Assembly: GCA_029449235.1 (NCBI GenBank) | Contig: JANATG010000015.1 | Span: forward strand, 806,001 to 870,000 | Source of the DNA: Linnemannia schmuckeri | Taxonomy: Eukaryota; Mortierellomycota; Mortierellomycetes; Mortierellales; Mortierellaceae | Reading direction: 5' to 3' | Length of the DNA stretch: 64,000 nucleotides | Shown: positions 46,659 through 58,100 of the stretch, piece after piece | Layout of the letters: every line of letters begins with the position of its first letter | Position numbering within the stretch: the stretch's first letter is position 1 | Position numbers and translations under genes: made by a program | Notes under the pieces: model-generated | Told to the model about the DNA's origin: nothing | Databases searched by the model: none | The model's input: the letters and a program-made list of their open reading frames with translations, nothing else

Positions 46659-49600
46659 ATGTCGATGTACACGCTCGCCAAGGAGCTCTTCCCGCCCACA
46701 GGCATCGAGCGTGTAGTCCGATGCAACTTTATTCGACCGGACATCCTTAATGTGATCGTGTCCAAGTCGACTGTCCTCGAGGTGTACAATTTTACAGAGC
46801 CTGCTCAAGCTGATCAGCTGCCTCGATTGGAGTTAGTGGCAAGCTATAGGTTCAATGGTGTTATCACGTCAATGGGAGTTATCCGGACGAGCTCTTCAGG
46901 TCAGCATGGACTTGACAGTATCTTGGTCAGCTTCAAGGACGCCAAGGTTTGTTCCTTTCTTCTCAAACGGTATAATAGGCGTGCTCCAAGGGTTACCATT
47001 AATAAAATGCATTGTTTTCTTTCACATTACCAACCTATGCCTCCTCTGTATTTGTTCATTTGCACCCTTTTTCCTACTCTGACGGGAAACCACCAATTAG
47101 ATGTCCTTGTTGGAATGGTCCTTTTCGACTCATAGTATTGTCACAGTGTCGATTCATTACTACGAGCGTGATGACTACAAAGTACGTATCCACACAGTCA
47201 GCTCACATATCAGACATTGAAATGGCGGTTTGACGAGGTGATACTGATTTACCCTGATTTTGATTTATTGCTCTGCTTATTATAGCAAGAATTCTTAAAC
47301 AACTCGCACCCAACAGAAATCCGCGTGGATCCATCGCGACGCTGCGCTGTCCTGGCATTTTACGGAGATCGACTTGCAGTGCTGCCTTTCAGACAGGATG
47401 AAATCACAATTGGAGACGAGGATGACGCGTCCAAGTAAGTGCCTTTTGGCAAGGAAACTTGCTACAGGGTCTTTCGCGATATACCGTCAGGAACTGTATG
47501 TTACTAACCCACATTGTTCCCTACCACGCGCTCTTTAGGAAGTGGCCATATCTGCCAAGTTATGTCATGTCGCTCTCTGACATTGACTCCAAAATCAAGA
47601 ATGTTATCGATATGGTCTTTCTCTACGACTTTTTCGAACCTACACTCGCCATTCTCTACTCACCTCAACAAACATGGACCGGGTAAGGTGACTGGTGCAA
47701 ACAGGATGGCCGTATTGTTCCGTGAAATGAAGCAGTAGGACAGCTGACCTCATTTTTAATTATTTCTCTTTCTAGACGATTGGCTGTTCGCAAGGATACA
47801 TGCTCGCTTGTGGTTGTTTCACTGGATATTACGCACAAGGTCTACCCCATCATCTACTCTATCGACAATCTGCCATACGACTGCACCAAAATCATCGCTA
47901 TGCCAAAGCCCGTTGGAGGACTTTTGGTGGTGTCTGCTAACGCACTCATTCACCTCGATCAAGGATCGTCAGGCATGGGGGTTGCTGTCAATGGCTATGC
48001 ACCATTGGTGACAAACTTCCCTCTGCAGCCTCAATACCACTTTGATATCGCTCTGGAAGGCTCGCAGCATGTATTCCTGGCACCGGATCAAATTCTCTTT
48101 ACACTCAGGAACGGCGACATGTACGTGATTGAGCTCCAGCAGGAGGGACGTTCGCTTTCGGGATTCAAGATTGAAAAGGCAGGAACAAGCATGCAGACGT
48201 CTTGCAAATGTGCTCTCGGTGCAGGATACTACTTTGTTGGCTCTCGCTATGCCGATTCTATGCTGATCAAATACTCTACCAAAGATCAAGTCAAGGTACG
48301 TCCTCATCCTTTACTATATCGCACTTCAGAACTCTTTTTTGCCGCAGGGTAGGATTGAATATTAACCGCTCCGACGTCTTTTACTTATGTGCTATTAGAA
48401 GAAGAAAAAGACAACCCCGATTCCAATCAACTCAATGGATCTGGACAACGGTAAGTATGTGCTCAAGTACGCGTGAACCGGTGGCGTTGAATGAAGAAGG
48501 ACCAGAGATTCTAACTCATACTGCCTTCGCCTCGCTACATAGAGTTGTATGGACAAGCTGCAGAGCCAGTCGTGGATCAGAAGGCTGACAAGTCCAAGGA
48601 CGAGATTGAGGACGCAATGGACGCAGGAGAGTCAAAATGGCAGTTTGAGATCTGCGACACTATCACAAACACTGGACCTATTATTGCAGCAGACATTGGA
48701 CAGCGGGCTAGCAATGTAAATAACCCGTGTTGCATGGTATTTGTTGTTCTGCACTATGAGCAATATGAGCAATGCCTAACATGTTTCTTGTTACCCTTTG
48801 AAAATTCTCTTTAGGAATCGGTAAGGCAACGCGCTAAAAAAAAAAAAAAAAAAAAAAAAAACCTAGTAGAGGGTATCTATCTAGGAATTGGATCTAACAT
48901 GACTTCCGCCATGTTTGACTTTGTAGCACGCCGACTTTCCTCCACAGCACGAACTTGTAGCCGCCACTGGATCAGGTCATAACGGTGCCCTCGTGGTATT
49001 TCAGGTATGGTACTAACTGCTGCTCCCTGTCGCAACGAAAAAGTTCGCTGATGAAGCACTTATTGACAATACTTCTCGCCACGCTCACAACCATTTAGAG
49101 AAATATTCGTCCAGATGTTGTTCGATCAACAGAGGCGTTGGCTGGATCCGATTCTTTGTGGACTGTTTACTGTCGCAAGGAGATCATCTTTGAAGGCGTT
49201 TCGCAGTTTGAGAGTCGTACAGGATCAGGAACAGGAGAGGGCGACGACGATAACTATGACAAACTGTTGATCGTGTCAAGAGCAAACAACACTTTGGTAC
49301 AACCACATGCTTAGACTTTTGGCAATTTGTGTCTTAACCTTTGAACTTCAAGGCTTAACTTAACAATGTAATTGATTTACGTTCTAGGTACTGGCAACTT
49401 CAGGAGACGATTTGCGACAGTTGCCAAACTCTCAGTTCTTCGTGCAAGGCCCCACCATTGCCATTGGATCGATTCTGGAAGAGACGCGGATAGTGCAGGT
49501 CTATGCTGGAGGTGTCCGTCTTTTGAATGCAGGTAAGCCAGCCTACGCGTTTTTCCTGCATAGTTGGTGGCGTTTGTAACGATAGCATTTCCCTCATTCA

Positions 49601-52600
49601 CGACTTCATCTACATTCCTGGATACCTAGACTGCAAAGTCACACAGATCGTGCCTATCGGCGAGCATCTTTCAGTTGTCACAGCAAGCATTATGGACCCC
49701 TACATCTTACTCCAGCTTCACGACGGGTCTGCGCTTTTGCTCAAAGGTGACATGACTACCAAGGATGTCATTGTGCTGAGTCAGTCTTCCATCCTCAATG
49801 TAAGTGTACGCCTGTACGAAAAGTGAATATGGCGTTGCTTGACATTGGTTCGCTTCGTTGTATTGACAATCGATTTTTTTCTCACCCGTGTTAATAGACA
49901 CTCCCAATTAAGAGTTGCTGTGTCTATGCTGATTCGACCAACACCATCCTGACTGTTAAGGATGCACCTACAATGGCATCCTTGAGGTCATCAGCCAAAA
50001 CTTCCTCTGTATCCTCTAAGCCAGGTGCAGCTGGCACCCGGGCGAAAAAGACCAAGGAGATTAAGAAGGAAGCTACTCGAGTCATGGACGACATTGACTT
50101 GGATCTTTACGGACCCGAACCGGATGAGGAGGAAGAGGAGCAGAGTGAGGAGGAAGATGTGGAGATGGAGGCATCTGCTGGCGCCAACGATATTCCAATG
50201 GGAGATACTGACATGGCTGACACTCAATCTAAGTCCAAGGCAGCTATGGCTAACCCTGAGGGTCAATCCACCCAGTCCACCCACTGGTGTCTGATTTACC
50301 GGACAGATGGCGCTCTTGAAGTAACGCGTTGTTGCTTCGAATATGATTTGCATTCGCTGTTGCAATAGCTGACTCGTTCTAACTGCCTGCCTTTCTTATG
50401 TCAAATAGATCTATCAGCTCCCGGATTTTAAGGAAGTTTTCTACTTCCCGCACTTTGATCTCTTACCCGATGTTCTGCCGGATGCACCAGCACACCAGGA
50501 TACCAAACCAGCTGGACATGCGCGTGAGATCTCTGAGATGGTGATGGTGAACATGGGCGCACGGCAAAAGAAAGAACCGTACCTTGTGGTAAGTCACTCT
50601 GTCATACTTATGCAGTCCATGGATGTCTTTGTACTTTATTTGACTCGCATTCGTTTCACTGACGTTATTTATCATTATATTCAAACTCATAGGTGAGAAC
50701 TTATCGTGGTAATATTGCGGTGTACAAAACATTTCAGCACTTCCCTACTGTCGAACTTGACGTGAAGGGTCGTCCCATTGACCTCACTGACCGCTTGGCG
50801 ATCCGGTTCAGAAAGGTTCCTCTGGATGTGGTCGCCCGTGAAACCCCCGATGAGGACGATCTGGATGACCGGAACAACTCATCCATGGACGACGATAGTA
50901 AAGACGCTGTTGAGAGAGAGATCAGTCGACAGGAAAGGAGGAGACAGCGGAAACCTAAGAACCTGATCCCCTTCTCTGATGTGGCTGGCTATGAAGGTGT
51001 GTTTGTCTTGGGAGCCTCACCCCTCTGGATCATGAGCTCTGGAAGGGGTCTGCCCAGAGTTCACCCTATGATCTGTGATGGCAAGATTGGATGTTTTACT
51101 CAGTTCCATAACCTGAACTGCAAACATGGATTTATCTCGCTGAATGCACAGGTAAGAGTGCGTGTAGTTATAATTACTTGATGACAAGGAGTTAATTGAG
51201 CGACAATTGGCTGACATGATATTTACCTTTCTCCAATATTATAGGGACACATGCGAATCAGTCAGTTGCCCTCGAATGGCATTCAGTATGATATGCCCTG
51301 GCCGATTCGCAAGGTTCCTATGAAGAAGGCCGTGCGTCACATCAGGTACCACCCAACCTCTCAGACCTACATTGTCGTGACAGCTGTCCCTGATCCCTTC
51401 ATTGTCAAGGACGAAAACAATGTGGCTGTTCACGACGGTGTAGCTGCTGCCGCCACAACAGCAACTGGCGCTGCTGCTACAACGGCGAACGGTACACTCG
51501 CACCTACAGCTGGCTCAGCTCCCGCAGCTGCAGATGCAGCACCTGACGCGGCAACGCCACCAGTCGGTTCTGCGGCTGCTGCTGCTACTCCCAATGGCGC
51601 CGTCACACCAGCATCGATTGCAACAGCTGCCAAGCTCAAGTCTTCAGGACCTGGATTTCGACCCTCTTCGGATAGACAGACCTTGGAGCTTGTATCTCCA
51701 GTGACATGGGAGACTGTCGATCGGTACCAGCTGCAGGAGTATGAGATTGTGACGAGCATGGAGACTGTAAGTTTGGAATCGACTCAGGACGCGTCAGGTC
51801 GCAAGAAGTTTATGGCTGTTGGAACATCTTTCATTAAGGGCGAAGATTCGACCATGCGAGGAACCGTAAGTGAACGCTCCTGTTGATGTGCCATGCGAAT
51901 ACGTAGTTTTTAGTTTTATTTCAGTGGCTGACATTCATCTTGGACATTGTAGATTTACATATTCGATATCATCGATGTCGTCCCAGAGCCCGATAACCCT
52001 CAAACAGACCACAAGCTGAAGTTATTGTACAGTGAGGAGGTCAAGGGGTCAGTGACGGCCATGGCAGCCCTCAGCGGATATCTTTTGACTTGTGTCGGAA
52101 CCAAGGTTTTGGTCCGCAGTTTTGAAGACAATGAGACTTTGACGGGAATTGCCTTTATCGATGTCCAGATTTATGTTACAAGTGTCAAGGTGGTCAAGAA
52201 CACGATCATGTTGGCGGATGCGTACAAGAGTGTTTGGTTCGTCGGTTTCCAGGTAAGATTCTTTTTTCCCTTGGATAAAATGTTGCCATTTGTGTTTCAT
52301 ACGTAAAAGTACCCTTTTAGTTTCAGTTTTACTGATGGCCTTTTTTCGTTTCAATAATCGTAGGATGAGCCCACGAAACTAGTGATGTTGGGCAAGGATT
52401 ACAATCCCATGGAGGCGATGAATGTTAGCTATCTAATCGAGAACCAGACCCTCAACATTGTGGTCGCGGATTCTGAAAAGAATATTCGTCTCTTGCAATA
52501 CGCACCCTTCCGTAAGTCAATCTGTCTGCTGGCATGGTTTATATTATTGCTCTATCTTTGAACCCATACATGCTAACCTGCCTTATTTCCTCCATCTTTT

Positions 52601-53061
52601 TCACAGATGTGCAATCGTTCAGTGGTCAAAAGCTGATCTGTAGAGGTGACTATCATGTAGGGTCTCAAATCGAAACGACGCTTTCAGTACCCAAGATCGT
52701 ACTCTCGGGATCCGACGAAGGAATCAGTCATCTCACCATCTGCGGAACCCTCGACGGCAGCCTCTGCATGATCACGCCCATCCCTGAAAAGACCAGCAAA
52801 CGTCTTGCACTGCTAAGTTCCCAAATCGTCAATGGCATTCAGCACCCCGCAGGATTGAACCCACGCGCGTTCCGGCTATTGCAATCCAAGGATCGACTCA
52901 ACTCGAACCCTGTCAAGGGTATTCTTGATGGCGATTTGTTGTTTGAGTTTGTAAACTTGCCGGCTAACCGACAGAAGGAGATGACGAAGCAGATTGGAAG
53001 TGGTGTTGATCGGGTGATGGATGATCTTGCGGGCATTGCTGTTGCCGCTGATCATTTCTGA
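46659..53061 (+). CDS. CFT1: Cleavage and polyadenylation specificity factor, 160-kDa subunit
   Basis: Nineteen exons close in frame to 1529 aa (human CPSF1 is 1443): 46659-46946, 47101-47181, 47286-47434, 47539-47682, 47776-48295, 48399-48450, 48543-48715, 48815-48820, 48927-49004, 49099-49296, 49388-49532, 49630-49799, 49898-50320, 50409-50588, 50693-51151, 51245-51865, 51953-52252, 52364-52511, 52607-53061. Family segments: IVTVSIHYYERDDYK, LAVLPFRQDE, TGSGHNGALVVFQ, FVLGASPLWIMSSGRG, GFISLNAQGHMRISQLP, KKAVRHIRYHPTSQTYIVV. It is the three-propeller scaffold that binds the AAUAAA signal with its partners in pre-mRNA 3' processing. An acidic insert (about 50100-50230) and an Ala/Thr/Pro-rich insert (about 51440-51640) lengthen it. 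The 6-nt exon is optional for frame. It ends convergent with VPS74. Confidence 0.95.
48815..48820 (+). other. Putative 6-nt microexon of CFT1 (codes for Glu-Ser)
   Basis: Between two well-supported CFT1 exons, the sequence TTTAG/GAATCG/GTAAGG gives an acceptor, six bases and a near-consensus donor. Including it adds Glu-Ser in phase 0. The flanking introns would be 99 and 106 nt, matching the other introns of the gene, while skipping it gives one 211-nt intron. Both forms keep the frame, so only RNA data can decide. Confidence 0.5.
48836..48862 (+). repeat. Poly(A) run of 27 nt in a CFT1 intron
   Basis: Uninterrupted A27 in the intron just after the putative microexon, about 64 nt before the next acceptor. 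It has no effect on the coding frame. Confidence 0.93.
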
Positions 53062-53230
53062 GGACGGGAGGAATAGATTAGGATAGAGGAGGCGTTTGGC
53101 GTATTTTTATTGTAGACAAGAGAAAGAACAAATAATCTCATTATGAACATGCGTTGCTGGTATGTTGTTTTGTTCATTGTGCATGGGTTTGATGATATCC
53201 TAGATGGAGAGCTTTATGCAAGAACTCGGC

Positions 53231-53284
53231 TGTGTGTGTGTGTATGTGTGTGTGGGTGTGTGTGGGTGTGTGGGTGTGTGGGTG
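53231..53284 (+). repeat. GT-rich microsatellite between CFT1 and VPS74
   Basis: TG dinucleotides with TGTGGG interruptions cover about 54 nt in the short region between the convergent stop codons of CFT1 (53061) and VPS74 (53324). On the plus strand a GU-rich RNA element here could serve as a downstream element for CFT1 poly(A) site choice. That is inference. Confidence 0.9.
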
Positions 53285-53323
53285 TAAATGTAAGTCGAAG
53301 GAAGGAGAAAAGAATAAAAAACT

Positions 53324-55189
53324 CTACAGAATACTATCCATCTTTGTGAATACATTCAAGACAGCAGCAATGATCTCCATCTGTAAATCCTTGCCCGCAA
53401 CCTCATTCTTGGACGCTGGCGAGACGAAGGGGTATTGACTGTAATCGCTCAGGAGTTCGTCAACTTTTGTGTAGGCAACCTCCCGCATCTCGTGGTTCAG
53501 GTACATTAATGCGTTCTCGAGGACATTGGCCGCATAAGCCGCACAGACCATCGTCACGGTGCGGAGTTGTTGGAACGCCACGGGAGACTCTCGGTCGGTC
53601 AGCGAAGGGGTTGATCCGTTGGAGCGAGAGATCAGTGTCGTGCAGGTTCGCTTGACGACCTCCTCCTTCACTGCCGAATCTGTCACTGGGTGGGTTGCCA
53701 TGTCAAAAATCAAAAAGTTGCGCTTCTCTGTTCTAAGAACTCCCTTGTCTACAAGTCCCTTTGCCAGCCTCTCTCGCACCTGCTTCAACTGGAATCCAAC
53801 CTTCATCACATTCCATGTCTCTCCTACAATATGTAACATAAATATAGTAATATGTCAGATCAAAAGGCTCTAGTCGAAAACCAAAAGAAATTCTTTGACA
53901 AACATACACATACGTACCGCTCAACAGGTCGATCCATTGGCCTACACTCATTCTCTCCTGTGTCGAGTTGATCATCTTCAATGTTTCGTCCAAAAGGACC
54001 TCTCCTGTTAGCTTTTCGTTCACGACTTCGATATACCGATCAGCGAGGGCGTACTTGCGACGGTTGGGATCCTTGACCATTGCAATGCGCTTGCGGAACG
54101 CTAGCTCCATGAGAATGCATCCTCGTAGGGTGTATGAAATATTATCATTCCAAAACGAAAGATAGCCCTAAGTGATTACAAGATAAATAAAGAGGGCTCT
54201 GTAAGCAATCAGCGAGCAAGATAATGGATTGATTGCGATCGATAAACCATGTCCGAGGACTCTGTCTTCCCTATAGTTTCCAACACGAATAAACAGCATA
54301 CATGACAGAGTATGAAAGTGGACCATCCCACCAAAAATAAAGACACCCTTTTTCTATCTCCTCTTGATCAATCCTCCTTTTCCTATTGTTCCCCTATGTC
54401 ATTCTTTCGCTCCTTGTAAGCATCGCCTCTCCCATCATCACTTCCAGTGAACAAGGGTTTTGAGAAACTATTCCCTTTTGCCTTCTCCTTTCTCAAGTCG
54501 CCCATATTGAAAAATGGAAAAATCAGCGTAGTTTTTTCATCGGTGGACAACCTGACCCATGCATCCATGGGTCACCCCTTCACCCTCTCTCGACGATAAC
54601 AGGCATAAGAACAAATATACACCCTCAACGTGGCGATCTGTGAGTGCATACCTGAATCATAAAGACCCAACAGCCCACACAAATGAAGAAAAAGAAAAAA
54701 GAAAAAAGAAAAACAAGAACAAAGAAAGTTGAGTGAGCCCTCGTCCAAACAACCAACCCTTGCCTCACTTTTTTTTCAATTGGCATGGGTCAAACAAGCA
54801 ACTAACAAAAAAAACAGCCCTCCCGACCGAAGCGAAAAACCAATAATGCCAAACTATTCGCCTTTTCTCCTGTAGCCGACTCGAAAATGAGAAAAGAAGG
54901 GAAGCGTGCTGCTTTTTACCTGTTTATCCTTAAGACCTAGCAGAAGCACCTCCTCCATGAGAGTCAGCCTAGGCTGTGTTTTGTTCTCGTCCTCCATCTG
55001 CAGATCTCGTGGATCAGCAAACACCTTTCCGCCATCAATACTACTCCTGTGCCCATGGTTTCCTCCTCCTCCTGTTGCTCCTCCTGCTGATGTGGGTCTT
55101 GAAGAACTGGTGGGTGTGGAATCGTCACCACCGCCGCCTCCTCCTGCTCCTCTGCGCCTTGAGAGTCCGCCGTTATTCGTTGACATCAT
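53324..55189 (-). CDS. VPS74: Golgi PI4P-binding protein Vps74/GOLPH3
   Basis: Three exons (55189-54920, 54167-53918, 53823-53324) give 339 aa; yeast Vps74 is 345. A Gly/Ser-rich N-terminus leads to the GPP34 domain: LTLMEEVLLLGLKDKQGYLS, FWNDNISYTLRGCILMELAF, VGQWIDLLSGETWNVMKVGF, QLKQVRERLAKGLVDKGVL, EKRNFLIFDMATHPV. The peripheral Golgi protein binds PI4P and the tails of glycosyltransferases, keeping enzymes such as Kre2/Mnt1 in the Golgi by COPI recycling. A GT15 relative lies elsewhere in the window. The first intron is long (752 nt) compared with 94 nt for the second. Two ATGs are adjacent (55189 and 55186). It converges on CFT1, with 262 nt between stops. Confidence 0.95.
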
Positions 55190-58100
55190 TTGGGCTTAAT
55201 GCTACTTGTCGTTATCGATGGTGATGTTGTGGTAGTCGTGGTCGTTGGTGGTTGGCTTGTGCTGGAGAACGCTAGAAAGAGAAAAGTTGGAGAGATGAGT
55301 GTCGCGTGAGAAGGAAGAGTAATAACAGAGGGGAATTGGGGAAGGAGAAAGTGATGGCATAAAGAAAAAATAAGGTCGACTTTGGGTGCCAAGTATAGGA
55401 TAGAGTTGTCTTCTCCACACGTGACATATGCCTGACATCGTTGATCTTCGCCTTTCGTTTAAGTAAAACTAGGCTGCCCTCCTTCCGTCGGTTGTTCCGA
55501 AGATGGTAGAAAAGCCATCATTGTACACCCAGCCCTTTCTCCCAAGCAAAGAAAGAAGGCAAGCGTGCATGAAAAACTGCAAGACGGATTATTGTATCAG
55601 GGGAGTGACAATTGTTTGGAATGAGAACGAATGTTTTATGCCACAAATTGTTGTATTTTGTCAGCCTTTCCTGTCGTGAAAGTCAGTATAGATCAAGTTT
55701 GGCACACATAAACGAGAAAATACGGACGATGGGTATATGGAAGCCGCAGTGAGCGCTCTTACAACGCGACCTACCTAACCCGCTACCGACACTGTCATTA
55801 GAAGCGAGCATTGCAAGGAATCTGAAACGACCATCCAACTTGCCACCATCATTGATCAACATCGGCATCTGTTGTCATAAATAATTAGAAGCCAGAATAA
55901 AGGGACGATCAGCCCTCAAGTGCCTTGTATCACAACGCGTCAAATCATGAACATTGCCAGTATCTTTTAAACCATGTCCTTCTTAGTAAAAGACCAAGTA
56001 ATATTCCCCTTGGTGGCTTTGAATGGCCAGCATAATACTTGTTAGATCAGAACGCGCGCAAGTTTAGAGAAATAGCTGTAACGCGAACGAAACACTTGGA
56101 TGCAATGTGCAAAGTGGAGGATTACTTTCCAATTGAAAAAGTCCCCAGTCACGTTTACAAGATGAAATCGCCTAGGAAGTTACCTGCTGCGCCGTTTGGT
56201 AGCGTATGACCGTTTGCCCAGTAACATACTACCAGAAGACACCATGAACACGGCCATGGTTACATCTGACAGTGACCGTTGCAGCATGTCTATGCGACAA
56301 AGTCCTGCTCGACTCACATTTAATTGAGTCTGTAAGAAAGACATAAGATCAAGAAAACGGCTACCTCCATTCCATGTGACAACGCGTTGATGTTGGTAAC
56401 TTACAACTAAGGGGTATGCTAGCGCATAGGCGTAACCCTGACTAAAAACTATGAATTTGGTATATCTATAGATATCATACCAAGCGACAGGCGGTTGTGA
56501 AAACCCCCTTCAATCTCGTGCGTTATTTGAAGGTCAACCGAATGAGAAGAAAAAGAGAACACAAAAAATACGCTCTTACTTTTCACTCCCCTTCCTTGTC
56601 CCTCGCCTTTCCTTGTAGTTCAGCTTGCTTGCCCTCACCTTCGCCTGCACTCGTCTCTCAAGCTCTCTCTCCTCTCTCTCTCCACACTTTTGGACAGCGG
56701 ACTTGTGTTCTGTTTACATATCCCTGTGAGTGTTTATTCGGTACTTTAAAAGGTTAATAACAAAAAGACCCCACGATATGGACAAAACCAGTTTGGAAGT
56801 TTAATTGAAAGAAGAAAAGTGGTATGGTGTCAACAAAGCGATCGAGGTTTGAGACACAAAGGGTTGGTGAACAAAAAAGTCCAAGGGGAACAAAGCACCA
56901 ACCCTAACAAGTCAAGAACACAAAAGAAAACGAAATGTAGTCCAATAGTAACCTAACTCTCACGATGGATATTAACAGAACCAAAGTCAAGAAAAAAGTC
57001 AAGGATCAAAAGAGTTGTCGATTCTTTCTCTTCATCTTTCCCTCATGCATTCATTCATCGCCGCACTTATTCTTTGTTGAGGTTGATGGTGGAACAAAAC
57101 GCAACAAAAGGAGATTTTTTTTTACTCTTCTCCAAATGATCAATTTTCTCCCGTGCCTGAAAAGAGGAAAATCGAGAGCACTCCTAAAAACCACTAATGA
57201 GAAACTGGTTTTAGGGGATATCTCTTACCCGCTTGCCTACTTACTCAATTTGCTTGTCTCTTGCTTGTATACTCGCTCGCACTACTTACCCACACTCGTA
57301 TCCCTCCTTTCCTCTTTTGGCCCCCATTGAAGCTGGGCAAAAAAAGCCCTGTTGCCCTTATCTGGAAGCTTTTTTTTGGTGGAGCAGGGCTGGGCAATTC
57401 TAAAAGGCATTAAACTATTTTTCACCAGGCTGATGTTGTGTGTGCTTTGTGTTGTTTGTACTGCGTTGCGAGGTTTATGTATGCGCATGTATGTGTATGT
57501 CTTATTGAAAAGAACTTGTTTGTCCGACCTACTCAAAACAAACACCTTGAAGAGGACTTGGCATCGGTACACTTGGTTTGGGAACATCCCACTCTATTCA
57601 ACTTGTCTCGACTCGATTGTTTTGTTATCCCTATCTTTCACCGCGCCATTCTTTGTTTATGATTGACATGTTTACTTGAGCGCAGCGTTTTCCCCTTTGC
57701 TTGGAAGAGAGACGGACGGGAACACACGAACGAAATAGAAAATTGCGTTGATCCTTCAGTGTTTTTCTTCTCCCCTTCTTAAACCCTCTCTCCCCTCCCT
57801 TCTCCTCATATTCTTCCTCTTGCTCCGCTGCCACGAATCTTTTCAATGGATCGCTTTGGTAGATTACATATATTGCACAAACTGTGGTCGAATAAAAATC
57901 ACGGAACAGGAAATAAAACAAGATAGTACGTGTACTCTGACAAATGCCATCGCCGTTTCTTCTTACTAATCGTTCAATGACAAACAACAAAAAGGAGTCA
58001 GAGCAAATAAAAGTTTTTTGGAGGAGAGATAACTGGACAAGAACCAGAAGCTACTTAACAAGAGGAGAGAAAAATAAGAATAAAGCTGCGCACACAGACG

